A stretch of DNA of 64,000 nt from Aliamphritea spongicola (GTDB lineage Bacteria > Pseudomonadota > Gammaproteobacteria > Pseudomonadales > Balneatricaceae): contig AP025283.1 of assembly GCA_024347235.1 (NCBI GenBank), positions 2,356,001 to 2,420,000 of the forward strand, written 5' to 3'. The notes under the pieces are model-generated. The model ran no database searches. It was not told the DNA's origin and worked only from the letters and a program-made list of their open reading frames with translations. This document shows positions 1-9,328 of this stretch, piece by piece. Each line of letters opens with the position of its first letter. Within the stretch, counting starts at the first letter, position 1. A program made the translations under genes and the position numbers.

Positions 1-1
1 A

Positions 2-889
2 TACGCCCGTAAGGAAGTTATTCTCAGTGCCGGCGCGGTACAGTCGCCACAATTGCTGATGCTGTCCGGTGTGGGGCCACAGGAACATCTGACAGAAATG
101 GGCATTGAGGTGGTACAGCACAATGCCCATGTGGGACAACATTTACAGGATCACCTGGGGGTGGATTTTCTTTACAAGTGCAAGGTGCCAACTCTGAATG
201 ATGAGCTTCACTCGGCCTTTGGCAAGCTTTGGGCCGGGCTTAAGTTTATATTTCTGCGTAAAGGGCCGTGCCGGCTCAGTGTGAATCAGGGCGGTGGCTT
301 TGTGCGGTCTTCTCCGGATAAGGATCAGCCGGATTTGCAGTTGTATTTTTCACCGGTGAGCTATACCCGTGCCCCGGCGAAAACCCGTCCGCTGATGAAT
401 CCTGATCCGTTTTCAGCGTTTCTGATCGGCTACAGTAACTGCCGGGTGAAGTCAGAAGGGGAAATCCGTCTGGCCTCAAAAGATCCGCTGGCGGCACCGG
501 TGATTGATCCGAAATATTTCAGCCATGAAGACGACATAAAACTGATGCTGGAAGGCTCAAAGCTGATGCGCAAACTGGCGCAGACCGAAGCCTTCAAAGA
601 CATCATTACGGAAGAGATCCGCCCGGGTAAGGAAATGGATTCCGATGAAGCACTCATTAAGGATATTCACAGTTACGCCTGGACGGTGTTTCATGCCTCG
701 TGTACCTGCCGGATGGGGCCGGATGCAGACCAGTCAGTGGTAGATCCGCGGTTACGGGTGCACGGGCTGGAAAATCTGCGGGTGGTGGACGCTTCCATTA
801 TGCCGTTCATGGTGTCAGGTAACACCAACGCCCCTACGATAATGATCGGCGAAAAAGGCTCAGATCTGATTCTCGAAGATCATCGTTAA
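2..889 (+). CDS. GMC family oxidoreductase (choline dehydrogenase-like), C-terminal part
   Basis: FAD-dependent GMC oxidoreductase of the choline/alcohol dehydrogenase type; the start lies to the left of the window, so only about 295 C-terminal residues are seen. The reading frame is already open at base 2 and begins with the conserved segment KEVILSAGAVQSPQLLM, which in this family follows the FAD-binding half. The C-terminal GMC_oxred_C domain is clear: HASCTCRMG carries the catalytic histidine region, followed by VVDPRLRVHGLENLRVVDAS and the NTNAPTIMIGEK tail that closes the FAD site. The substrate cannot be told from this part; choline or another primary alcohol is possible. No frameshift is seen. 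A strong hairpin follows about 115 bases downstream. Confidence 0.9.
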   Translation, partial: YARKEVILSAGAVQSPQLLMLSGVGPQEHLTEMGIEVVQHNAHVGQHLQDHLGVDFLYKCKVPTLNDELHSAFGKLWAGLKFIFLRKGPCRLSVNQGGGFVRSSPDKDQPDLQLYFSPVSYTRAPAKTRPLMNPDPFSAFLIGYSNCRVKSEGEIRLASKDPLAAPVIDPKYFSHEDDIKLMLEGSKLMRKLAQTEAFKDIITEEIRPGKEMDSDEALIKDIHSYAWTVFHASCTCRMGPDADQSVVDPRLRVHGLENLRVVDASIMPFMVSGNTNAPTIMIGEKGSDLILEDHR

Positions 890-992
890 ATAACGGGGAA
901 TACCAACGCGGCTTATACTACGGGCTTTAGCACCAAGAGTAATAATGATCGGCGAGAAAGGCTCAGATCTGATTCTGAAAGATCACAGTTAG
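841..992 (+). repeat. Partial duplication of the GMC gene tail
   Basis: The last 49 bases of the GMC gene (841-889) recur at 944-992 with few differences; both copies contain AATGATCGGCGA, AAGGCTCAGATCTGATTCT and end in a stop codon. Upstream, ACCAACG at 824-830 matches 902-908, so the second copy looks like the gene end with an unrelated insert of about 25 bases. It is a non-coding remnant, probably of a tandem gene copy or of a local duplication. Confidence 0.8.
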
Positions 993-1006
993 CCTGGTAA
1001 CAACAA

Positions 1007-1042
1007 AGCCCGCCGGAAAGGGATTCCGGCGGGCTTATTTGT
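1007..1042. terminator. Intrinsic terminator between convergent genes
   Basis: An 11-base-pair perfect stem, AGCCCGCCGGA at 1007-1017 with TCCGGCGGGCT at 1025-1035, is followed by TTATTT on the plus strand and preceded by an AACAAA run that gives some T-richness on the minus strand. It lies between the GMC gene (plus) and the NTF2-like gene (minus) and probably serves both. Confidence 0.8.
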
Positions 1043-1051
1043 ATCTTTCTT

Positions 1052-1556
1052 TTATTTTGCCTGAGACAGCTGACGCATGGCTGTGGCCCAGTCTTCAATG
1101 TGGTATGACGTTTTCACTTTGCCATCTTCAACGGTATGCATATCAATAGACATGATCTTAAAGCTGTTGCCGCTGTGTGGCACACCGAAGAAGTCGCCTG
1201 CAGGTGTACCGGTGGCTTCACCGCGGACAATCACTGTGTCACCGGCCACTTTGATGTCTTTAATCTCCCAGTTCAGGTCCGGAATTAACTGACCGATACC
1301 GGACAGGGTCTCAATGGTCTGATCCAGACTTTTAGAACCGGCATTATCGTAGTAAGACTGCCAGTCGCTGTGAAATGACTGACGGGCTTTGTCTGCCTGC
1401 TGAGCATCAGTCGGGTTGCTCAGGAAGTCATAGAACGGTTTAACAATGGCGCTGCCTTCTTCAACGCTCAGCGCCAGCGCATTGGCGGACAGGATCATAG
1501 CGGCTGAAGCAGCTGTTAACAGTTGAACAGGCTTTTGAATTGTTTTTCAGAAACAT
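1052..1556 (-). CDS. Secreted NTF2-like (SnoaL/ester cyclase-type) protein, frameshifted in signal peptide
   Basis: Small alpha+beta NTF2-fold protein of the SnoaL-like family. The body runs from LSVEEGSAIVKPFYDFLSN to HIEDWATAMRQLSQAK and shows the family features of a long N-terminal helix, a substrate-cone strand set (GEATGTPAGDFFGVP) and a C-terminal EDGKV..SYHIEDW strand. The ATG at 1556 is preceded by AAGGAA at good spacing. Reading from there gives a perfect signal peptide (MFLKKTIQKPVQLL, TAASAAMILSANALA) only if one A is added to the run at 1543-1547, so the shorter open frame starting at 1498 is probably not the true start. Likely periplasmic. Function unknown. Divergent from a LysR regulator that could control it. 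Confidence 0.75.
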
Positions 1557-1686
1557 GATGAATTCCTTCAGTGTGTTTATTTGCATCTGGAGTCATTGTG
1601 CTGAATCTGATTTGATCCGATAAGACCAATAATGGGTAACGCTATGTACTGTTTTTGATACGTATGGTTAAAGATATAATCCCGGC

Positions 1687-2580
1687 ATGAGTATTGAAAA
1701 TATCCGACAGTTAAGGGCACTGGCCATCTTTGCGCTGGTTGTGGAGAGCGGCAGTTTTGCTGCAGCCGCAAAGAAACTATCGACCAGCCGGGCCCGGACC
1801 AGCGAAACAGTCGCCAGCCTGGAAAAGGAACTTGGCACCCGTTTGCTGAACCGTTCCACCCGCAAGCTGACGCTGACCTCTGAAGGGCGCAGCGTTTACC
1901 ATCACGCAGCACAGTTGCAGCAGGTGCTCGACAGCGTAGAAGCCGACACCAACCAGCATACGATGGCCGGGAGAATCAGCATTACCTGTACCCATGACAT
2001 CGGTGTAAAGAAACTGGCAGGGCATCTCGCTGCATTTGAACAGCTTTATCCGGATATCAGCGTTGAATTGCAACTCAGTGACGAACCTGTTGATCTGATC
2101 GCCGGGGAAATTGATTTGGCAATCCGGGTAGGCATTCCAAAAGATTCATCTCTGGTGGGGCGCAGCCTGTTTCAGGAGCCCATGGGGATTTATGCCAGCC
2201 CTTCGTATCTTGAGCGACATGGTGTGCCGGAATCACCGGAAAGTCTTTCTGCCCATCGCTGGGTGCTACTGACACAGTATTCAGGCCGTAAAACGGTTGA
2301 GCTGGAGTGTGGTGATCAGCGGTTAAAGGTTACGCCTGAGTTTGTGCATCTGTGCAATGCGCCGCTAATGATGCAGAAGATGATCAGTTGTGGGATGGGG
2401 CTGGGCATTTTGCTGCCATCGACAGTGACCGCTGAAATAGAAAAGGGAGAACTGGTGCCGGTATTACCTGACTGGCACGGCGGGGTGCTGACATTTTCAC
2501 TGATGTACCCGTCACGTAAACACTTGCCGTTACGTACCCGGCGGCTGGTAGAGTATCTGATTGAGCATTTCGAGCAGTAA
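1687..2580 (+). CDS. LysR-family transcriptional regulator
   Basis: Intact 297-residue LysR-type regulator. An N-terminal winged helix-turn-helix (about residues 8-65; ALVVESGSFAAAAKKLSTSR and TRLLNRSTRKLTLTSEGR) is followed by a substrate-binding domain of periplasmic-binding-protein type (about 90-290; ISITCTHDIGVKKL, EIDLAIRVG, GMGLGILL). The sequence resembles the CrgA/AaeR-like LysR subgroup in which the HTH is followed by RSTRKLxLTxEG. It is divergent from the NTF2-like gene across about 130 bases, the usual arrangement for a LysR regulator and its target, but the ligand is unknown. Confidence 0.92.
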   Translation: MSIENIRQLRALAIFALVVESGSFAAAAKKLSTSRARTSETVASLEKELGTRLLNRSTRKLTLTSEGRSVYHHAAQLQQVLDSVEADTNQHTMAGRISITCTHDIGVKKLAGHLAAFEQLYPDISVELQLSDEPVDLIAGEIDLAIRVGIPKDSSLVGRSLFQEPMGIYASPSYLERHGVPESPESLSAHRWVLLTQYSGRKTVELECGDQRLKVTPEFVHLCNAPLMMQKMISCGMGLGILLPSTVTAEIEKGELVPVLPDWHGGVLTFSLMYPSRKHLPLRTRRLVEYLIEHFEQ

Positions 2581-2644
2581 AAACGGCGCCAGGTAAGGTT
2601 GAGAATACCGGACGCCGTGGACAAAAACTGCCAAGGGTGAGAAA

Positions 2645-3639
2645 TCAGTAATTCAGTTTGCGGGTCTTGCCCCGGAATACCCGGTAAGTGAACGCGGTAT
2701 AGGCCAGGATCACCGGCAATACCACAGCGGCGCCGATGAAGATAAACCACAGGGATTCCCGGAGCTTGCGGCATCCCAGATGGTGATTTTCTGCCACACA
2801 ATATATGGGAAGAAGTTGTAGGCCAGCCCGCAGAAACACAGCACAAAAATAATGCTGGCACTGGCAAAGGGCACCCAGCATCCCAGATCATTTTCCAGCG
2901 GCACCCGCTTCAGGTACACATGGTTCAGCAAGAACAGGAAGCCCAGCAGCAAGCCGGTTGGCAGCAGCACGAATACCTGCGGGAAGCCCAGCCACTTATC
3001 CATGATGATGTCACTGAGTAACAGGTTACTGATGGATACCGCGACAATGCCCAGTGCCATCAGCAGATTACTGTATCTGGCCCAGCGGGCAGCGCGGATC
3101 TGCAGTTCCCTTCGGTTTTCATTACCAGCCAGGCAGAGCCGATGAAACAGTAACCGGCGGTGACACATACTGCAGACAGCAGGGCAAAAGCCAGTGCGGC
3201 GTTGGTTTCTTCAAAACCGGTCACATAACGGCCCAGCATATAGCCCTGGGTAAGGGTGGCCAGCAAAGAGCCCAGTTTGAATGCCAGATCCCATTTCTGC
3301 TTGAACCGGCTTGGAGCCTTGGTGCGGAAGTCGAATGCAACACCACGCAGTATCAGGCCAGCCAGCATAATGGCGGTTGGCAGGTACAGGCCCTGCAAGA
3401 TGTAAGAGTGCGCGCTGGGGAAGGCAATCAGCAGCAGGCCGATGGCCATTACCAGCCAGGTTTCATTGGCATCCCAGAAGGGGCCGATGGAATAGATCAT
3501 ACTGTCGCGCTGGGCCTGATTATCCCGTGGCAGCAGTACACCCACTCCCAGATCGTAGCCGTCCAGAATGGCGTAGATCAGGAAGGACAGCCCCATGAGA
3601 GAGACGAAGGCCAGGGGAGCCAGTCATATTCAGGAAAGA

Positions 3640-3643
<4 letters not shown>
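2645..3643 (-). CDS. cydB: Cytochrome bd-type ubiquinol oxidase subunit II, frameshifted
   Basis: Membrane subunit II of a bd-type quinol oxidase, which with CydA reduces oxygen to water at the inner membrane. N-terminal MIFPEYDWLP and the family signature AILDGYDLGVGVLLP are seen, then GPFWDANETWLVM, ILRGVAFDFR, a YMLGRY segment and a C-terminal membrane helix ending in RVFRGKTRKLNY. The ATG at 3643 overlaps the cydA stop as ATGA, so the two are translationally coupled. Three one-base frameshifts split it: a G run at 3614-3617, near 3100 to 3160, and near 2750 to 2880. With repair the length is about 333 residues, normal for CydB. The DGYDLG form and the partner subunit point to the cyanide-insensitive (CIO) subgroup. 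Confidence 0.88.
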
Positions 3644-5059
<1,416 letters not shown>

Positions 5060-5110
5060 AGAACACCTCGATATCCGGGACCGGGGTAATACCCCGAGTC
5101 TTCTCGGACG

Positions 5111-5653
5111 TTATTTATTTAGGAGTCGGTCTTTGGCCTCAAGGATCTTGCTTAACCCGGAGCCCAGGGTCAGCAGGGTGGCCAGCTTGCCGGAAGACAT
5201 GTTTTCCAGTTCGCCTGACCAGCTGGAAATCATTTCCATGAGGTCATGCATTTCGCGAATCCGTTGCTGGGCGTATACATCCTCAGATGAAGAGGGTTCC
5301 TGCACCAGGGCATCGCGTAATGAAGTCAGGGTAGGGTCAAGCTCACGTTTGCGGCGCTCAACCAGCAGAGTTTTGGCAATCTCCCAGACATCTTCCGGGG
5401 CGGTGAAATATTCTTTACGGTCGCCGGGAATGTGCTGCAGTTTAATCAGGTTCCAGGACTTGAGTTCTTTCAGTCCCATGCTGACATTAGAGCGGCTGAT
5501 CTGCAGGGCTTCGCTGATCTGATCGGCGTTCAGAGGTGCTTCGGTTAATACGATCACGGCATACATCTGACCCAGGGTGCGGTTAAGACCCCAGCGGGAA
5601 CCCATTTCACCGAAGTGAAGAACCAGTGACTGGCTAAGTGGCGTTAATTTCAT
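5111..5653 (-). CDS. GbsR/MarR-family transcriptional regulator
   Basis: Intact 180-residue regulator with the GbsR/MarR pattern: HFGEMGSRWGLNRTLGQMYAV leading into a winged helix-turn-helix (about residues 40-95; ADQISEALQISRSNVSMGLK, IPGDRKEYFTAPEDVWEIA) and a C-terminal helical part (about 100-180) likely used for dimerisation. It lies 52 bases upstream of cydA on the same strand, so it is probably the first gene of a regulator-cydA-cydB operon and the local controller of the oxidase. A good inverted repeat stands 20 bases before its start codon and suggests autoregulation. Confidence 0.88.
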   Translation of the reverse strand: MKLTPLSQSLVLHFGEMGSRWGLNRTLGQMYAVIVLTEAPLNADQISEALQISRSNVSMGLKELKSWNLIKLQHIPGDRKEYFTAPEDVWEIAKTLLVERRKRELDPTLTSLRDALVQEPSSSEDVYAQQRIREMHDLMEMISSWSGELENMSSGKLATLLTLGSGLSKILEAKDRLLNK

Positions 5654-5672
5654 CGGCTTTTGTCTTTTCTGA

Positions 5673-5694
5673 ATTTTCAGTAATTTCTGAAAAT
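5673..5694. promoter_or_regulatory. Inverted repeat, candidate operator of the GbsR/MarR regulator
   Basis: ATTTTCAG, a 6-base spacer, then CTGAAAAT: perfect 8-base arms 20 bases upstream of the regulator start at 5653, in an AT-rich promoter region that also serves the divergent VOC gene. A second, overlapping near-palindrome CTGAATTTTCAG lies at 5669-5680. MarR-type dimers bind sites of this kind; the assignment is inference. Confidence 0.55.
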
Positions 5695-5788
5695 TATAAA
5701 TTTTAGTTGATCTGTGTCAATCAAAAACTGATAAGCTAAATTAATGACTGGCATAGAAAGTCGCTATTAAGGGCGAAAGGAGGCGGTA

Positions 5789-6195
5789 ATGAGCAACAGT
5801 AATACGCGATCAGTGAATCTTTATGGCATACGGGTCTTTGTTGATGACTGGCCACTGGCCTGTGACTTTACGAGCATAAACTGGGCTTAAAAGCAGAATA
5901 CAAGAGTGTGGAATTCAGTTGGGCGGAGTATGCCACCGGGGCTGCCAAACTCTGTGTTGAGGGTTATGGTGAAGAAGAAACCTCAACCGGCGACCATCCG
6001 GATGAATCCGCAGAGCTGCTTGTAGGCCGGTTTTTAGGCGTGATCCTGCAGGTTGAAGACATCGCGGCCAGTTATTCAGACCTGTGCGCGAAAGGTGTTG
6101 AATTCACATCGCCCCCGGAAAAACAGCCCTGGGGCGGAAGTCTTGCGCACTTTAAAGATCCCAGTGGTAATATTCTCACCCTGATGAGTGAATAG
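5789..6195 (+). CDS. VOC (glyoxalase/bleomycin resistance) family protein, frameshifted
   Basis: Single VOC-superfamily domain of about 136 residues. Start ATG at 5789 follows a strong AAAGGAGGCGG site. The N-terminal strand NLYGIRVFVDDW and helix ACDFYEHKLGLKAEY, then GVILQVEDIAASYSDLCAKGV and the closing FKDPSGNILTLMSE, are the paired beta-alpha-beta-beta-beta modules of the family. One T is missing from the run at 5867-5869; without it translation stops after about 33 codons. The enzyme or binding activity cannot be assigned. It heads a co-directional string of genes running to 8050 and is divergent from the GbsR/MarR regulator. Confidence 0.83.
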
Positions 6196-6226
6196 GCTCT
6201 GCAATACATTTCCGGAAATTCAGTTA

Positions 6227-6939
6227 ATGCGTCTCGACCGTTTCATACAACGTAATACCCTGCACGGTAAGCAGGCCTGCCGTGAGCTGATCACCGCCGG
6301 TTGCGTTCAGGTTGGCGGTGAGGTTTGCCGTGACCTGCACCGGGAGATTGATCCCTTTACCACCGTCTGCATCGGTGATGAAGTGCTGCAGCAGCGTCAG
6401 GCGCGCTACCTGATGTTGCATAAACCTGCCGGTGTAGTCAGTTCCACGGAACATGATGAGCATCCGACGGTGCTGGATCTCCTGCCCGAAGAGCTTCGGG
6501 GATTTACATCTGGCCGGGCGGCTGGATCTGAAAACCACCGGGCTGATGCTGCTAACCAATGACGGCGCGTGGTCCCGTAAGGTGACCCAGCCGGAAGAAA
6601 AATACCTAAGGTGTACCGGGTTCAAACCAAAGATCCGGTTGCGCCGCAGACAGCAGAGGTCTTTACCCGGGGCATCTATTTTGCCACGGAAGATATCACC
6701 ACCTTACCGGCGCAACTTGAAACCATCGACAGCCATACCTCCCGGCTAACCATTTATGAAGGACGCTACCATCAGGTGAAGCGGATGTTCGGGCATTTGC
6801 GAAACGAAGTGGTGGGACTGCACCGGGAAAAGGTCGGCCAGTTAAGTCTGGGGATCTAAAACCGGGCCAGTACCGGGAACTCAGTGAGGTCGAAAGGTTA
6901 CATATATTTAATCAGAGAGAGGTGCACAGTGATCCGTGA
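6227..6939 (+). CDS. rsuA: RsuA-family pseudouridine synthase, frameshifted
   Basis: Pseudouridine synthase of the RsuA group, which modifies a uridine in small-subunit rRNA (position 516 in E. coli). An N-terminal S4 RNA-binding domain ([20 protein letters not shown] to about residue 60) is followed by the catalytic domain: [31 protein letters not shown] with the catalytic aspartate, and [19 protein letters not shown] near the end. Frameshifts are seen near 6500, near 6608, and in the G run at 6850-6853; repairing the last gives the expected [13 protein letters not shown] tail and a stop at 6937-6939, overlapping the next gene. About 238 residues, normal for RsuA. The target site is inferred from the family. 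Confidence 0.85.
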
Positions 6940-7345
6940 TGCTACCCCTGATGATGCCAGGGTAATTCATTTGCTGACGTCTGATCTTGGTTATTCAACG
7001 TCTCTGGAGACGGTCAGCAGCCAGCTCGAGTATCTGTTGAGTACTGAAGAACAGAAGGTGCAATTATTTGAACATCTTGAACAGCCGGCGGGTTGGATAC
7101 AGTTCGGCAAAACCTTCCGGGTAGGCAGTGACCCCTTTGTAGAGATCACTGGGCTGGTGGTCAGCAAGCGCTTTCGCCGGTTAGGCATTGCTACAGCGCT
7201 GGTGAATCAGGCAATGACCTACGCCGCTTCTGAGAATATGAAGCTGAGGGTGCGCTGCAACAGCCAGCGGGAAGACGCTCACCGGTTTTACCGGTCACTG
7301 GGATTTACCGTTAACAAACAACAAACAGTTTTTGAACTGGTCTGA
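6929..7345 (+). CDS. GNAT family N-acetyltransferase
   Basis: Intact acetyltransferase of the GNAT fold, 138 residues from a GTG start at 6929 (preceded by AGAGAGAGG); the longer open frame beginning at 6884 has no ribosome site and overlaps the end of the pseudouridine synthase. Seen are [16 protein letters not shown] at the N-terminus, the acetyl-CoA pyrophosphate loop FRRLGIATALVNQAM (R-R-x-G-x-A) and the C-terminal AHRFYRSLGF motif. Substrate unknown. It overlaps the preceding gene by about 11 bases, suggesting co-transcription. Confidence 0.88.
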   Translation: MIRDATPDDARVIHLLTSDLGYSTSLETVSSQLEYLLSTEEQKVQLFEHLEQPAGWIQFGKTFRVGSDPFVEITGLVVSKRFRRLGIATALVNQAMTYAASENMKLRVRCNSQREDAHRFYRSLGFTVNKQQTVFELV

Positions 7346-7346
7346 C

Positions 7347-7420
7347 GTTTTAAGGACGGAGCTTTTAAGAAGAAAGTTTTTAGGACAAAGATTTTAAGGA
7401 CAAAGCTTTTAAGGAAAAGC
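7347..7420 (+). repeat. Five-copy 15-base tandem repeat carrying ribosome-binding sequences
   Basis: Five imperfect units of the form NTTTTAAGGACAAAG stand head to tail at 7347-7361, 7362-7376, 7377-7390 (14 bases), 7391-7405 and 7406-7420. The array starts 2 bases after the GNAT stop codon and ends 2 bases before the ATG of the DUF1330 gene. Each unit contains an AAGGA-like Shine-Dalgarno core; only the last is at usable spacing. Confidence 0.85.
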
Positions 7421-7422
7421 AT

Positions 7423-7717
7423 ATGTACGAAATGCTGATGGCGATGAACATCACCGATGACGAGAAGTACACAGCCTACAGAGCAGCCATGACTCCGGTG
7501 CTGCATGCCCACGGGGAGCTTTGGCTACGACTTTAAAGTGTCTGAGGTACTGATCAGTGAAACACCGGAGCCGGTAAACCGGGTGTTTACCATCCGTTTT
7601 CCGGATACAGCGGCCAAAGATGCGTTTTTCAGCAATGCAGATTATCTGCAGATCAAAGCTGAGTACTTTAATGTGTCTGTATCGGCGGTCACCATGATCG
7701 CCGATTATCAGAAATAA
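7423..7717 (+). CDS. DUF1330 family protein, frameshifted
   Basis: Small dimeric alpha-beta barrel protein of the DUF1330 type. ATG at 7423 is preceded by AAGGA in the last unit of a tandem repeat. The first part reads MYEMLMAMNITDDEKYTAY and VLHAHG; the second part, in another frame, reads GSFGYDFKVSEVL, VNRVFTIRFPDTAAKDAFF and ends SAVTMIADYQK, the usual DUF1330 order. The join lies in the G run at 7513-7516, where removing one G (or adding two) restores the frame, one of the few places that reads as an over-call. About 97 residues. Function unknown. Confidence 0.8.
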
Positions 7718-7720
7718 GCC

Positions 7721-8050
7721 GTGGAGATTTTAGCAGCACTGCAGGTGCTTGCCGTTTACGGTGAACAGCAGGATCAGGCCTTCGAAGCACTGATTGATAG
7801 CCAGGATGGCGCTTTACATCTGGTCAGTCTCAAAGATGTTTACACAGTGCTGGACCGTTACCTGTCCGGCTCGCTTACTGAGGATGATCTGGAAGACTGG
7901 GCCATGCTGCTGGACAGCAGGGATGAGTTTGATTGCAGTACCGTTGAGGATTACATCTACGCGCTGAATAATCCGGACCTGATGGGCGGCATCAGCCATA
8001 GTGCAATTGCGACCATGGCTGATTTGGTCCGGGAGCAGCTAACCGGCTGA
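7721..8050 (+). CDS. Hypothetical small acidic protein
   Basis: Intact 109-residue frame starting at GTG 7721, three bases after the DUF1330 stop. I do not recognise it. It is rich in Asp, Glu and Leu (LTEDDLEDWAMLLDSRDEFD), looks all-helical and has no signal peptide or membrane segment. The tight spacing to the preceding gene suggests translation from the same mRNA. It is the last plus-strand gene of this string and meets the DJ-1-like gene convergently at about 8094. Confidence 0.65.
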   Translation: MEILAALQVLAVYGEQQDQAFEALIDSQDGALHLVSLKDVYTVLDRYLSGSLTEDDLEDWAMLLDSRDEFDCSTVEDYIYALNNPDLMGGISHSAIATMADLVREQLTG

Positions 8051-8093
8051 GCCTGGCTTTATCTGGCTCATGGTCAGCTGCTCAGCTTGTTTC

Positions 8094-8767
8094 TCAGAAA
8101 TACACCTTGTCGGAAAAGCGGTTGTACTGGATGGTGTCGGCCACTTCTTCAGCCTTGGAGCGGGAGGTCATTTTGCTCAGCAGCATCAGTGCTGCCTGAT
8201 AGCTGACCAGACTGCCGTTTGAAGTAATAACCCGGCCATCAATCACCACATTGCTGTCGAACTGAACGTCCACCTTTGGGTAAGCATCCTGAAGGTCAGC
8301 TTCGCCGCCCGCCCAGGTGGTGGCTTTTTGCCGTCCAGAATGCCTGCTTCACCTAGCAGAAATGATCCGGAGCAGTTACTGGCCATCCATTCAGCCGATT
8401 CGGCCGTGTGGCGGATGTAACTGATCAGTTTTGGATCATCCAGCAGCGGGTCCATGTCATAGCTGGAAGGGACGATCAGCACATCAACTTCAGGGTTAGC
8501 GCCGATCCAGCTGTCAGTCTTTAGCATCAGGCCTTCTTCAGTGGTAATGCTGTCGGTATCTTTTACCGCGATCACAACCGGGGTGTAGTCGCTGAACCAA
8601 CTCTGGCGACTGGCGACGCCGAATACTTCCAGCGGGGCGGTAATGTCGGATGTAAGGACGCCGTCAAACACCAGTATGCCGATCTTCTTATCTTCCGCGG
8701 ACACTGACTGGCTTAAAGCGAGGCAGCTAACAATCAGTAAGCATGCCGTACGTATTAGGGTTTTCAT
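8094..8767 (-). CDS. Periplasmic DJ-1/PfpI family protein, frameshifted
   Basis: DJ-1/PfpI (ThiJ-like, class I glutamine amidotransferase fold) protein with an N-terminal signal peptide, MKTLIRTACLLIVSCLALSQ ending SVSA. The domain reads KKIGILVFDGVLTSDITAPLE, VLIVPSSYDMD and the nucleophile elbow WMASNCSGSFLLGEAGIL, in which Cys is the likely nucleophile. The A/T run at 8322-8326 lacks one base; repair gives DGKKATTWAGGEADL and a normal C-terminus ending NRFSDKVYF, about 225 residues. An exported DJ-1 protein is less usual than cytoplasmic ones. It follows the AhpD-like gene by 22 bases and is probably in its operon. Confidence 0.83.
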
Positions 8768-8789
8768 AGTAATTCTCCTGTCAGCCTGT

Positions 8790-9234
8790 TCAGTGTTCCA
8801 TACCGGTTGCGATTGCTATGCGGTTCCAGCCATTAATGAGGCTGACTTGCATAATGCAGCGGGCCAGCAGGGGTTCACCCAGCGTTTCCAGTGCATCCAG
8901 ATAGGTGGTGGTTTTGAGGCCTTTGAGATGTATTTGAGTGACCTCATCGGTCAGTGCCAGCACGGCCTGTTCCTGTTTGTTAAACAGAGAGGAGGTGGTC
9001 AGGACTCAATGGCGCTGATTTTGGCTTCACTGAAGCCCAGTTCCTGTGCCCATGGCATGTGCATTTCAGACAGTAACGGCAGTTGTTGATCATCGATGCC
9101 CGCAGTTTGATCAGTGCCCGCAAGTCATCGGGAATCTGGCTTTCTGCCACGGCTGTCTCAAGGTTGAGCATTGCTTTGAAGGCTTCGGGGGCCTGTTGCT
9201 GAATGTTCAGACGGTTACTCATAGTCGTACTCAC
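8790..9234 (-). CDS. Carboxymuconolactone decarboxylase/AhpD-like protein, frameshifted
   Basis: All-helical AhpD-like protein of the carboxymuconolactone decarboxylase family, typically a peroxidase-linked disulfide reductase. Residues about 15-45 (APEAFKAMLNLETAVAES, LRALIKLRASMINNC) lead to the redox motif CRYCLKMH, a CxxCxxxH. Two one-base gaps split it: near 9058 (AAA should be AAAA, restoring MHMPWAQELGFSEAKI) and near 9003 (restoring LTTSSLFNKQEQAVLALTDE). The end is at 8790, about 149 residues. It probably forms an operon with the downstream periplasmic DJ-1 protein, and a LysR regulator is divergent. Confidence 0.83.
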
Positions 9235-9328
9235 TATTTGTCAGTTATTGAATTGCAAACAGTGTATGAATTACCGTTGAGTGGAAAAATATCTTGTCTG
9301 GCATTTAATTAATGAATAATCTTCATTA

